Shown: positions 7,442-14,191 of the stretch, in pieces | Numbering within the stretch: the first letter of the stretch is position 1 | Layout: each line of letters opens with the position of its first letter | Assembly: GCA_019247755.1 (NCBI GenBank) | Contig: JAFBAM010000265.1 | Location: 1-14,894 of the forward strand | Direction of reading: 5' to 3' | DNA: 14,894 bases | DNA from: Sphingomonas sp. | Lineage (GTDB): Bacteria > Pseudomonadota > Alphaproteobacteria > Sphingomonadales > Sphingomonadaceae | The notes under the pieces: generated by a model | The model's database searches: none | What the model saw: the letters and a program-made list of their open reading frames with translations, nothing else | Told to the model about the DNA's origin: nothing | Position numbers and translations under genes: made by a program

Positions 7442-8287
7442 CTAGCAGCGGAGATCGTATTCGCCGATGCGGCCTGCGACCGTGCCGCTCGGCGAGTTCG
7501 CTCCGAGCGCCTGAATTTCCACCCGGCTACGCACTACGCCGGCGCAGACCGCAGGCGGTAGACGAAGACTCGCGATCTGGCCCTCCTTAAGAGCGGGCAA
7601 GTCGAGTTCGGCGCGCGAATCCCCGTGCCGCAGGAACCGCAACTCTACCCCGCGCGGGTAAGCATCATCGGCTCGCAATACCATGACGGTGTCACGGTCG
7701 ATGGTGTCGCACTCGGTCGGTCGGCCCTCATCGCCGGGGAGAGCGCAGCGAATCGTCACGCGAGCCACCGGAGCGATCGTAGCTCCAGGCCCAAGCACGT
7801 GGGGGGGCTCGACGTTGGTCGCAGTAGGAAGCGCTCCAAGCGAGCCATAATCGCGCGACAGGGGCGCAACTTGCGCGGGTGAAGTGCCGGCCTTCGGCAA
7901 CTTGGCGATGTCTGTTCCGGCAGGAAGGTTTAGCGTTGGGATGCTCAGGCGCGTGATCTCGGCATTCACCGCGGCGATGATCTGCTCCTTCGCTGCTGCG
8001 GGCATCTGGGGGCTAAGCGCCGTCTTCTTGACCGCATCTTGGAGCGTTCTAACCCAATCGGCGTCGCTCTGGCCCTTAGTGCCGCACATGTGCACCTTGG
8101 ACTCGTGCGGCTTGCCGTCGGCGCCGGTAAGCCGGATCGCGGTCTCGAAGCTGTGCGCCTCGCAATCCTGGGCAAGGCCATCGGTCCCGGCCGCTCCGGT
8201 CGGCGCAGCCGCTTGCGGAGCTGCGCTCGCCAGCACTGACGAAACGGCCAGGGCAACGGCGCTGATGATCTGAAGCTTGCCCCTCAT
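7442..8287 (-). CDS. Secreted hypothetical protein
   Basis: I do not recognise this family. The ATG at 8287 gives 281 residues with a good signal peptide (basic MRGK, hydrophobic 5-18, small residues near ASAA, about 20-23). A longer version from 8548 would overlap the glycosyltransferase gene by more than 200 bases and lacks a signal, so it was rejected. The mature protein starts with an Ala/Pro-rich stretch, has cysteines (CEAHSF, MCGTKG, IRCALPGDEG, TECD, VCAG and a C-terminal Cys) that could form disulfides, and a central helix-rich part (about 75-110). It is probably periplasmic. It sits between a GT4 glycosyltransferase and the hydrolase gene, with 43- and 16-base gaps, consistent with one long transcript. 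The ribosome binding site is weak. Confidence 0.7.
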   Translation of the reverse strand: MRGKLQIISAVALAVSSVLASAAPQAAAPTGAAGTDGLAQDCEAHSFETAIRLTGADGKPHESKVHMCGTKGQSDADWVRTLQDAVKKTALSPQMPAAAKEQIIAAVNAEITRLSIPTLNLPAGTDIAKLPKAGTSPAQVAPLSRDYGSLGALPTATNVEPPHVLGPGATIAPVARVTIRCALPGDEGRPTECDTIDRDTVMVLRADDAYPRGVELRFLRHGDSRAELDLPALKEGQIASLRLPPAVCAGVVRSRVEIQALGANSPSGTVAGRIGEYDLRC

Positions 8288-8330
8288 GCGTCCAACTGTC
8301 GCCCCACCCGAATGAACCCGCTTTGGACCG

Positions 8331-9575
8331 TCAAGCGGCGAGAGCGGCACTTCCTGAAAGCACCACCTGGCCTTGTCGCCGACGCTCGAACGCCGAGGGA
8401 TAAACCCGCGCGAACAGGGCTTCCATGCTGCTGTCCCAAGAGAACTGCAAGGCATGCGCGCGGGCGGCGGCCGCCATCGCCATGCGGTCACTACACAAGA
8501 CGGCCATAATGTTCGCGGCCATGGCCTCGGCATCATCGACGGGACCAAGCCGCCCCGTCTGCCTACTCACACGGTCGATCATCGCGCCCGCCGCGACTCC
8601 AACCACCGGTAAGCCCGACGCCTGCGCCTCAATGATCGAAACTCCGAACGTCTCATCGGCCATTCCGGACGCGTAGATGTCGGCGCTCGCCAGCCAGCGA
8701 GCCAATTCTCCACGGCTTTTCACATAGCCGGGCATCACAATCCTCTCATCGCCAAGCGCAGCTATGTCGGCCCTCAGCGGTCCCTCACCCAAAAGGACGA
8801 GCCTTGCACCCAGTCCCTCCGGTAACCGCCGAAATGCCTCAACGACGACGTCGGGCTTCTTCTCGCCATCAAGGCGCCCGACATAAATGAGGAGCGGCTG
8901 CTCGTCCCTGAGACCAAGTTGGCACCTCAGGGAAGGATCGCGCCGCCACGGCCCGAATTCGCCAACTTCGACCCCGAGCGGCACCACATCGACATTGTCG
9001 ATACCAAGCGACCTCAATTTCGCGGCGCCGCCATTCTCGCTCAGTGCAAAGGTCGCGTCGAAGCGACGGTAGAGCGCGCCGCAATAGGAGTAGCAGATGC
9101 GGCCGCAGATACTGGCGGCGGCGCTGCCGATCACCTTTGAAAAGGGTCGCTCGACATAAACCGTCGGGAAATCCGTCATATACGCTGCGATCAACGCTGC
9201 GTCCGGATGGCGCTTCCGATGTGCGATGGCGGCCCAAGGAAGGTTGTACGCATCCTGGCACTCGATGAGATCAGGCTGGAAACGCTCGAGCGCGGAACGC
9301 ACTGCGCCATTTCGGAGCATCAACCGATAGTGAGGACTGCCCGGCACATGGCGCGACGCGACCGTGACGGTGATCGCCCGCTTTTCCTCGATCACCTCAT
9401 CGCGCGTGCCAGGAATGATCATCAAATGGCTGTGCGGCGTCTGTTCGAGGATGTGCCGTCGCTTGTGAAGCAAGTACGTGCGAACACCGCCGCCGACGTC
9501 CGACCAACTTTGGGTCAGGTCGCAGAACAGCCTCGGCCCCAGCTGACGGGCCATGTCGGGATCGTGCCGGCTCAC
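8331..9575 (-). CDS. GT4-family glycosyltransferase
   Basis: A 414-residue GT-B fold glycosyltransferase. N-terminal donor-loop region: GGGVRTYL (28-35), typical of GT4 enzymes. C-terminal Rossmann half: YVGRLDGEKKPD (231-242), LLGEGPLRADI (261-271), and the EX7E motif DETFGVSIIEAQASGLPVVG (E308 and E316). These enzymes transfer a sugar from a nucleotide-sugar to a lipid or glycan acceptor at the cytoplasmic face. The acceptor and sugar are not deducible; the layout resembles SqdX/PimB-like and mannosyltransferase-type members. The start is a GTG at 9575 with GGTGAG just upstream; an internal ATG at 9554 is an alternative lacking a visible ribosome binding site. It is the first gene of the minus-strand run that leads to nadA. 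Confidence 0.88.
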   Translation of the reverse strand: MSRHDPDMARQLGPRLFCDLTQSWSDVGGGVRTYLLHKRRHILEQTPHSHLMIIPGTRDEVIEEKRAITVTVASRHVPGSPHYRLMLRNGAVRSALERFQPDLIECQDAYNLPWAAIAHRKRHPDAALIAAYMTDFPTVYVERPFSKVIGSAAASICGRICYSYCGALYRRFDATFALSENGGAAKLRSLGIDNVDVVPLGVEVGEFGPWRRDPSLRCQLGLRDEQPLLIYVGRLDGEKKPDVVVEAFRRLPEGLGARLVLLGEGPLRADIAALGDERIVMPGYVKSRGELARWLASADIYASGMADETFGVSIIEAQASGLPVVGVAAGAMIDRVSRQTGRLGPVDDAEAMAANIMAVLCSDRMAMAAAARAHALQFSWDSSMEALFARVYPSAFERRRQGQVVLSGSAALAA

Positions 9576-9644
9576 AGGCTCACCAAACCAGTAAGTGGCC
9601 GCAAAGTGCCAACTGCGGTTACGAGCACGTGATTCTGTCGGAAT

Positions 9645-9650
9645 ATTTTA
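9645..9650 (-). promoter_or_regulatory. Possible -10 element for the GT4 gene
   Basis: TAAAAT on the minus strand, about 70 bases before the GT4 start, resembles a -10 box in an AT-richer stretch. No good -35 is found 16-18 bases before it, so this is a weak call. Confidence 0.2.
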
Positions 9651-9733
9651 CGCACTCGTCGTCCTAGGCATTGGCTATTCGGCAAAAAGTCGCAAAAATC
9701 AGCCGTTTTTCTGAATTGGCACGCCGATTGCTA

Positions 9734-9819
9734 CTATATCCGCGTCCACTTGGTTCCACGCCAGGAAGGGGCGAAAGCAGCGGTTCTCTGGTCCAGCTGT
9801 TTTCGCCCCTTCTCTCTTT
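9734..9819 (+). ncRNA. Candidate small RNA gene ending in an intrinsic terminator
   Basis: A possible promoter (-35 CTGAAT 9711-9716, 17-base spacer, -10 CTATAT 9734-9739) would start transcription near 9746-9748. The predicted RNA of about 75 bases folds into two stem-loops: a small one, CTTGG (9749-9753) with CCAGG (9761-9765) around a 7-base loop, and directly next to it the long terminator stem (9765-9812), ending in a U-rich tract (9811-9820). No coding gene on the plus strand lies within 4.8 kb upstream, so the plus-oriented terminator has no other obvious owner. The -35 is poor, and the RNA may not exist. The 3' end overlaps the grxD stop codon on the other strand. Confidence 0.38.
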
Positions 9820-9820
9820 T
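9765..9820 (+). terminator. Strong intrinsic terminator hairpin, plus-strand oriented
   Basis: Two 17-base arms (9765-9781 and 9796-9812) enclose a 14-base loop and pair along their full length. The only non-Watson-Crick position is G9777 with T9800: a stable G-U pair in a plus-strand RNA but an A-C mismatch in a minus-strand RNA. The plus strand then has TTCTCTCTTTT, whereas the minus-strand exit lacks a U-tract. So the hairpin is built for plus-strand termination, although it may also stop or protect the 3' end of the grxD message arriving from the other side. Confidence 0.72.
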
Positions 9821-10134
9821 CAGGCTTCGGTCTTCAGCAGCTCCTGAAGCTCGCCACTCTCGAACATCTCCATCATGATGTCCGATCCGCCGACAAACTC
9901 GCCCTTCACATAAAGCTGCGGGATCGTCGGCCAGTCCGAATATTCCTTGATGCCGGCGCGGATCTCCTGGTCCTGCAGCACATCGACCGTTTCATATTTT
10001 GCCTCAAGCCGATCGAGAATCGCAACCGCGCGGCTCGAAAAGCCGCACTGCGGGAACAGCGCCGTGCCCTTCATGAAAAGGACGATGTCGTTCTGCTTCA
10101 CCAAGTCGGCGATGCGGTTTTGGGCGTCACTCAC
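9820..10134 (-). CDS. grxD: Monothiol glutaredoxin, Grx4/GrxD type
   Basis: A 104-residue monothiol glutaredoxin with the CGFS active site (Cys30-Ser33), Lys22 in the FMKG motif, the cis-proline motif WPTIPQ (68-73) and GGSDI (82-86), which bind glutathione. Such proteins form glutathione-ligated [2Fe-2S] dimers or heterodimers with BolA and deliver or sense iron-sulfur clusters. The start is a GTG at 10134, 3 bases after the bolA stop, with GGAGA about 10 bases upstream; the short gap supports co-translation. It is the last gene of the zeta-bolA-grxD group. Confidence 0.97.
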   Translation of the reverse strand: MSDAQNRIADLVKQNDIVLFMKGTALFPQCGFSSRAVAILDRLEAKYETVDVLQDQEIRAGIKEYSDWPTIPQLYVKGEFVGGSDIMMEMFESGELQELLKTEA

Positions 10135-10137
10135 TTC

Positions 10138-10377
10138 TCATTCTCCGTTCGGCACCGCGGTTTCGAGCTGCAGTGCGTGAAGCTCACCCCCAACACGTCC
10201 CCCAAGCGCCGCATAGACCTTCTGGTGCTGCTTAATGCGGCTCATTCCTTCAAAGCTGCGGCTCACGACGCGCGCCGCATAATGGTCCCCGTCGCCGGCC
10301 AGGTCGCGGATCGTGACTTCGGCATCAGGGATCGACCCCCTGATGAGCTTCTCAATCTCTTGGGCCGCCATCGGCAT
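10138..10377 (-). CDS. BolA-family protein
   Basis: A 79-residue BolA/IbaG-like protein: N-terminal helix (AQEIEKLIRGSIPDAEV), a GDGDHYAARVVS segment (about 28-39; His32 is a likely cluster ligand of the BolA-H type) and the FEGMSRIKQHQKVYAAL region (42-58) with invariant-type His51. BolA proteins pair with CGFS glutaredoxins to bind [2Fe-2S] clusters, which fits grxD lying 3 bases downstream. The ATG overlaps the TAA stop of the preceding gene by one base (TAATG), a translational-coupling arrangement. A second ATG 6 bases later (10371) is an alternative start that would not alter the domain. Confidence 0.93.
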   Translation of the reverse strand: MPMAAQEIEKLIRGSIPDAEVTIRDLAGDGDHYAARVVSRSFEGMSRIKQHQKVYAALGGRVGGELHALQLETAVPNGE

Positions 10378-10706
10378 TATTGGTTCGACGCCTCAATGAT
10401 CTGCCGACGCGCCTCGATCTCCTTGTTGCGAAGCGCTTCGGTCACCTTGTCCTCATCGCAATCGACTCCGGCAGCCGTAAGATCGCCCAGCACCTTGCGG
10501 ATGACGTCATGCTCGCCCGCCTCCTCGAAGTCGGAGCGGACGACGTCCTTGGCATAGGATTCGGCCTCCGCCTCGGTCAGTCCCATCTGGCGCGCGGCCC
10601 ACTCACCGAGCAGGCGGTTGCGGCGGGCCGAGATGCGGAATTGCATCTCCTCATCGTGGGCAAACTTGGCTTCGAAGGCGCGCTCACGGTCATCGAACTG
10701 GGTCAT
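10377..10706 (-). CDS. DUF1476 protein, zeta-type F1-ATPase inhibitor
   Basis: A 109-residue protein that starts FDDRERAFEAKFAHDEEMQF and continues with RRNRLLGEWAARQMGL, the hallmark of DUF1476. In Paracoccus denitrificans this family is the zeta subunit that inhibits reverse ATP hydrolysis by F1, acting through its N-terminal helix. Extending that role to this protein is inference from family membership. The ATG at 10706 was chosen because AGGGGA lies about 6 bases upstream; the longer reading frame to 10760 has no such site. The gene overlaps bolA by one base and has a putative promoter just upstream. Confidence 0.92.
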   Translation of the reverse strand: MTQFDDRERAFEAKFAHDEEMQFRISARRNRLLGEWAARQMGLTEAEAESYAKDVVRSDFEEAGEHDVIRKVLGDLTAAGVDCDEDKVTEALRNKEIEARRQIIEASNQ

Positions 10707-10731
10707 GCGTTCCCCTTGTGCAGTTGCGGCG

Positions 10732-10760
10732 CAGATAGGGTGCGGCGCCGCCCGAAGCAA
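10732..10760 (-). promoter_or_regulatory. Putative promoter of zeta-bolA-grxD
   Basis: TTGCTT (10760-10755), a 17-base spacer and TATCTG (10737-10732) form a plausible housekeeping promoter in the 56-base gap after vanZ. It would give a leader of about 20 bases before the ATG at 10706. The boxes are degenerate, so confidence is moderate. Confidence 0.42.
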
Positions 10761-10762
10761 CG

Positions 10763-11119
10763 CTAGCCTCGGCTACGCCACCATCGGACGATAAGCAGCA
10801 CGAAGAGGACCGCGGCCGTATCGGCCAGCCAATCGAGGACGTCGCTGTCGCGGTGCAATGCAGGAATAGCCTGCACGACCTCGATCATCGCCCCGAACAG
10901 CGACAACCGGAGCAGCAGTTGGAGAAGAGCCGTTGCCGGATAAGCGAAACTGCCGAGGGCCGCGAGGGTCGCAAAGGCAATGATGTGCTGGACCTTGTCA
11001 TTGGGTTCGCCAGGCACTTCGGGCGGATGCGGCAGGATCGCCATGACAAACGCGAAGCAGGCGGCGGCCCAGAATATTGCTCGCGCCGAGCGGCTGGCGC
11101 GCCAGCGCTCAAACGTCAA
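10763..11119 (-). CDS. VanZ-like family protein
   Basis: A 118-residue membrane protein with about four hydrophobic segments. VanZ-type features: HPPEVPGEPNDKVQHIIAF (about 31-49, with the family's conserved D-K-x-x-H), a central membrane helix, EVVQAIPALHRDSDVLDWLAD (80-100) with the E-x-x-Q and R-x-x-D-x-x-D pattern, and a final helix. VanZ-like proteins are linked to envelope stress and low-level teicoplanin resistance in some bacteria, but most have unknown roles. The start is TTG, overlapping the oxidoreductase stop by 4 bases (TTGA), so it is the last gene of the sco operon. Confidence 0.85.
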   Translation of the reverse strand: MTFERWRASRSARAIFWAAACFAFVMAILPHPPEVPGEPNDKVQHIIAFATLAALGSFAYPATALLQLLLRLSLFGAMIEVVQAIPALHRDSDVLDWLADTAAVLFVLLIVRWWRSRG

Positions 11120-12102
11120 AGCGTCACGACCAGCTTGCCGATCGCCTTGCGGTCGCGGAGCGCCTCGATCGCCTCAGCGGCGCGCTCCAATGGATAGGTG
11201 CCACTGATCTTCGGCGCGATTTTCCCCTCGCCCCACCAGCGAAACAGCTGCTCGACATGCTGAGCGTTGCGCTTCGGATCGCGCGCCACGAAGGCGCCCC
11301 AGAAGACCCCGCAAACGTCGCAGCTTTTTAGCAGGGTCAGGTTGAGCGGAAGCTTCGCGATGCCCGCCGGAAAGCCGACGACCAAGAAGCGCCCTTCCCA
11401 CGCGATGCTGCGGAGCGCGGCCTCAGTATAAACGCCGCCCACTGGATCGAGAATCACGTCGGCGCCAGCCGGCCCGACCGCGTCCTTGAACAGTTGGGAC
11501 AAGGCCTTGGGATCGATGTTCTCTGACCGATAAACGAGAGCGACGTCGGCCCCCGCGTCTTTCGCGGCTGCGGCCTTTTCTTCCGACGACACGGCCGCAA
11601 TGACCCTGGCGCCGAGCGCCTTGCCGATCTCGACTGCGGCAATCCCGACGCCGCCGGCAGCTCCGAGAACCAGCAGGCTCTGGCCCGCCTGCAGCCTGCC
11701 GCGATCGACGAGCGCATGAATGGCCGTGGCGTAGGTCATCAGCAGCGCCGAGCCTTCCTCGAAGCTGCGCTCGGGTGGCAGTGGGATCGCGCGGTTTGCA
11801 GGCACGATCACCTGCTCGACCAGTCCGCCAAAGCCTAGGGCGGCGATGATCCGGTCGCCCGCCGACCAACCAGTGACCCCTTCGCCAACCGCAATCACTT
11901 CGCCCGCTATTTCTCCGCCGGGCGCGAACGGCCGGGGCGGCTTCAGCTGATACTTGTCCTCGATGATGAGGACGTCCGGGAAGTTCATCGAGCAGGCCCG
12001 CACCCGCACCAACAACTCGCGGGGTCCAGCAACAGGCTCCGGCACATCCCGGATTACGAGTGTTTCCGGTCCGCCCGGCGCCTCCGACAGCAGCGCCTTC
12101 AA
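11116..12102 (-). CDS. Zinc-independent MDR-family NADPH:quinone oxidoreductase
   Basis: A 328-residue medium-chain dehydrogenase/reductase of the quinone oxidoreductase type. MKALLSEAPGGPETLVIRDV opens the GroES-like half; CSMNFPDVLIIEDKYQ (37-52), PGGEIAGEVIAVGEGV (61-76) and the NADPH-binding GAAGGVGIAAVEIGKALGA (147-165) follow. The zinc ligands of alcohol dehydrogenases are missing, matching QOR/crotonyl-CoA-reductase relatives. The start used is TTG at 12102 because the protein begins with the family's usual MKAL at that point and GGGTGAG lies about 4-10 bases ahead. A longer frame to 12180 would begin inside the microprotein gene with unrelated residues. It overlaps vanZ by 4 bases. 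Electron acceptor unknown. Confidence 0.92.
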   Translation of the reverse strand: MKALLSEAPGGPETLVIRDVPEPVAGPRELLVRVRACSMNFPDVLIIEDKYQLKPPRPFAPGGEIAGEVIAVGEGVTGWSAGDRIIAALGFGGLVEQVIVPANRAIPLPPERSFEEGSALLMTYATAIHALVDRGRLQAGQSLLVLGAAGGVGIAAVEIGKALGARVIAAVSSEEKAAAAKDAGADVALVYRSENIDPKALSQLFKDAVGPAGADVILDPVGGVYTEAALRSIAWEGRFLVVGFPAGIAKLPLNLTLLKSCDVCGVFWGAFVARDPKRNAQHVEQLFRWWGEGKIAPKISGTYPLERAAEAIEALRDRKAIGKLVVTL

Positions 12103-12106
12103 GCGC

Positions 12107-12214
12107 TCACCCGTGCGTGTGCCGCAGGTAGAAATCCACCTGCGCGTAGAGGAGCAGGAGGACGGCAAGGAGCATCGCAAGCAATGCGGTTTCCTGCGCC
12201 TGCTTCCAGGTCAT
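12107..12214 (-). CDS. 35-residue single-pass membrane microprotein
   Basis: The ATG at 12214 overlaps the scoB stop as ATGA, and the gene runs for 35 codons to a TGA at 12107. The predicted peptide begins MTWKQAQETA, has one hydrophobic helix (about residues 10-24, Leu/Ala-rich) and ends in a His-rich polar tail (FYLRHTHG). Its stop codon lies inside the ribosome binding sequence of the oxidoreductase gene. This tight fit between two clearly real genes, on the same strand and with ATGA coupling, is the main evidence. I do not recognise the family; the membrane placement is predicted and function unknown. Confidence 0.62.
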   Translation of the reverse strand: MTWKQAQETALLAMLLAVLLLLYAQVDFYLRHTHG

Positions 12215-12867
12215 TCTTCGTAGGCCGCCGTCGTTTTTTCGCGGACTTCCTCGCGTGTCACCCCAGGGGCGAGCTCGACCAGCCTGAACGGGCTCATATG
12301 CGTCGACCGCTGGAACACCGCCAGATCGGTGATGATCATGTCGACCACGTTCTTGCCCGTGAGCGGCAACGTGCATTCAGGGATGAACTTGGGGCTGCCG
12401 TCCTTCGACACATGCTCCATCACGACGATGATCTTCTTGACCCCGGCGACGAGGTCCATCGCCCCGCCCATGCCTTTGATCATCTTGCCTGGGACCATCC
12501 AGTTGGCGAGGTCGCCATTCTGGCTGACCTCCATGCCGCCCAGCACGGCGAGGTCGATGTGTCCGCCGCGGATCATGGCGAAGCTTTGTGCACTGTCGAA
12601 ATAGGACGATTGCGGCAGCTGGCTGATTGTCTGCTTGCCGGCGTTGATCAGGTCAGGGTCCACCTCGTCGTCGTACGGGAATGGCCCAATGCCGAGCATC
12701 CCGTTCTCACTCTGCAGCGTGACCGTCATTCCCGTCGGCACATGATTGGCGACGAGTGTCGGAATGCCGATGCCGAGATTCACGTAGAAGCCGTCCTGCA
12801 GCTCCTTCGCCGCCCGCGCCGCCATCTGGTCGCGGGTCCAGCCTTTGGTTTCGACTTGGGTCGCCAT
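12211..12867 (-). CDS. scoB: 3-oxoacid CoA-transferase subunit B
   Basis: A 218-residue class I CoA-transferase beta subunit. The catalytic glutamate is in SENG (53-56, Glu54), which forms the gamma-glutamyl-CoA thioester. The GIGIPTLV loop (32-39) and the glycine-rich GGMEVSQNGDLANW (about 110-123), with IPGKM-like VPGKMIKGMGGAMDLV after it, are typical. With subunit A it moves CoA between succinyl-CoA and acetoacetate (or a related 3-oxoacid). It overlaps scoA by one base (TAATG). Acceptor specificity (succinyl-CoA versus acetyl-CoA) cannot be settled from sequence alone, so atoA-type is an alternative name. Confidence 0.95.
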   Translation of the reverse strand: MATQVETKGWTRDQMAARAAKELQDGFYVNLGIGIPTLVANHVPTGMTVTLQSENGMLGIGPFPYDDEVDPDLINAGKQTISQLPQSSYFDSAQSFAMIRGGHIDLAVLGGMEVSQNGDLANWMVPGKMIKGMGGAMDLVAGVKKIIVVMEHVSKDGSPKFIPECTLPLTGKNVVDMIITDLAVFQRSTHMSPFRLVELAPGVTREEVREKTTAAYEE

Positions 12868-13574
12868 TACGCCGTCTCCCTTTCCCGCACGGTGCGGAAC
12901 TCGATCTTCTTGTCGTATGGCGCGCCAAGGATCAGCCGGTTCACGTAAATGGACGGTAGATGGATACAGTCAGGGTCGAGCGAGCCGACCGGCACGATCT
13001 CCTCCACTTCAGCGACACAGACCTTTCCGCAGGTCGCCGCCGGCAAGTTGAAGTTGCGCGACGTCTTGCGAAAGATGAGATTGCCGCTCTCGTCCGCCTT
13101 GAATCCCTTGATGACACTCAAGTCCGCGCGGATGCCCCGTTCGAGGATATATTCCTCGCCGTCGAAACTTTTGACCTCTTTCCCCTCGGCAACCTGCGTC
13201 CCGTAGCCGGTCTTTGTGTAAAAGCCCGGAATGCCTGCGCCGCCGGCCCGCATTCGCTCCGCCAGCGTCCCTTGCGGGCAGAACTCGACCTCCAGCTCCT
13301 TCGCCAGATACTGCCGCTCGAACTCCTTATTCTCACCGACATAGGACGAGATCATCTTCTTGACCTGCCGGGTCCTCAGGAGCTTCCCGAGCCCCTCGTT
13401 GTCGATCCCAGCATTGTTCGACGCGATGGTGAGATCTTTGACGCCCGAGGACTGGATCGCGTCGATCAGCCGCTCGGGGATTCCGCACAGCCCGAACCCC
13501 CCGGCCGCAATGGTCATGCCGTCAAACAGCACTCCTTCGAGCGCAGCTTCCGCATTGGGATAGATTTTCTGCAT
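12867..13574 (-). CDS. scoA: 3-oxoacid CoA-transferase subunit A
   Basis: A 235-residue alpha subunit. The CoA-binding GGFGLCGIPE (25-34) and SNNAGIDNEGLGKLL (52-66), then the FCPQGTLAERMRAGGAGIPGFYT stretch (about 97-119), are diagnostic of SCOT/AtoD-like A subunits. It works only as a heterodimer/heterotetramer with ScoB, encoded directly downstream with a one-base overlap. It is the first gene of the operon that continues through the microprotein, oxidoreductase and vanZ. A TTGACC box (13608-13603) lies about 30 bases before the ATG. The ribosome binding site is weak. Confidence 0.95.
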   Translation of the reverse strand: MQKIYPNAEAALEGVLFDGMTIAAGGFGLCGIPERLIDAIQSSGVKDLTIASNNAGIDNEGLGKLLRTRQVKKMISSYVGENKEFERQYLAKELEVEFCPQGTLAERMRAGGAGIPGFYTKTGYGTQVAEGKEVKSFDGEEYILERGIRADLSVIKGFKADESGNLIFRKTSRNFNLPAATCGKVCVAEVEEIVPVGSLDPDCIHLPSIYVNRLILGAPYDKKIEFRTVRERETA

Positions 13575-13585
13575 GCGCCGCCAAT

Positions 13586-13608
13586 AGAAGCGCAGCCGTA
13601 TGGGTCAA
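13586..13608 (-). promoter_or_regulatory. Possible promoter of the sco operon
   Basis: TTGACC on the minus strand at 13608-13603 is a good -35 sequence in the short gap before scoA. The best -10 candidate, TTCTAT around 13589, is poorly spaced (13 bases), so only the -35 is persuasive. Confidence 0.25.
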
Positions 13609-13630
13609 GAATTGCCGATCTTCCGGCCCG

Positions 13631-14191
13631 TCAGAGCTTCTGACCGTGCGGCACGTAGATCGCGTCGAAGCCCGTCCGCCACGTCACCCCATCCCGCGAC
13701 ACCTGAATCTCCTGGTGGACACGGCCGCTGGGGATGGCAGTGAGAATCGTGCGGTCGTAATAAACAGCGCCGCTCTTGCCCTCGATCTCACCCTGGAAGG
13801 TCGTGGTCCGGGGAGCATGCGCGCGGAGCACCTTGAACTTGATGCCGCCCGGAAGGCCGCTGTCATTTGTCACCCAGGTCTGCGTCCAGAGATCCTTGCG
13901 AGCGTCATAGGCGAACAAGCTCATGCCTTGGTCACCGGGGCCGCCATCCCAGCGCTCGGTTACGGCGCAGCCACCGAGGACCCTCTCGACGGTGTCGCGG
14001 CCGGCAAGGTCCTTGCCCACATACACATCCCAATCGCCAATCCAGAAGTCGAGATTGCGCGCGACTTCCGTTGCGCGGCATGCGGAGCCCGTTACCGCTG
14101 GTGCGGCCACGGGCGATATGGCCAGCACGAGGGCGAAAATCACTTTCCGGCTACTGCGGGCCGATACGTGAAATCGAAGTTGGGCTTCCAC
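13631..14191 (-). CDS. Secreted LDFW/WDVY-motif protein, paralog 2
   Basis: Secreted protein of 186 residues if it starts at the GTG at 14191 (AAAGG 7-11 bases upstream), or 170 residues from a GTG at 14143 that overlaps the preceding stop as GTGA. The longer form supplies the basic n-region (ARSSRK) before a hydrophobic core, and I prefer it slightly. The mature part begins with a cysteine just before LDFWIGDWDVYVG (about 47-59), then GGCAVTERW (about 73-81), and a beta-rich body with aromatic residues. The same order occurs in the neighbouring paralog. The pattern is seen in poorly characterised secreted proteins of alphaproteobacteria, some labelled DUF1579-like; I cannot confirm a family. 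Function unknown; a lipocalin-like beta-barrel is a guess. Confidence 0.78.
   Translation of the reverse strand: MEAQLRFHVSARSSRKVIFALVLAISPVAAPAVTGSACRATEVARNLDFWIGDWDVYVGKDLAGRDTVERVLGGCAVTERWDGGPGDQGMSLFAYDARKDLWTQTWVTNDSGLPGGIKFKVLRAHAPRTTTFQGEIEGKSGAVYYDRTILTAIPSGRVHQEIQVSRDGVTWRTGFDAIYVPHGQKL

Noticed and set aside
6050..7590. Plus-strand open frames of 194 and 321 codons opposite DUF4230 and the MBL hydrolase
   Set aside because: Arg-rich, low-complexity translations without motifs; the minus-strand genes carry complete catalytic motifs.
8288..8548. N-terminal extension of the secreted hypothetical protein
   Set aside because: It would lie inside the glycosyltransferase gene, and the internal ATG at 8287 begins a signal peptide.
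9765..9812. Hairpin as a simple terminator of grxD
   Set aside because: In minus-strand RNA the stem has an A-C mismatch and no U-tract follows it, so plus-strand orientation fits better. A dual role is not excluded.
12184..13643. Long plus-strand open frames (12184-12948 and 12960-13643) opposite scoA/scoB
   Set aside because: They mirror well-supported CoA-transferase genes, lack recognisable domains and are expected in GC-rich DNA.
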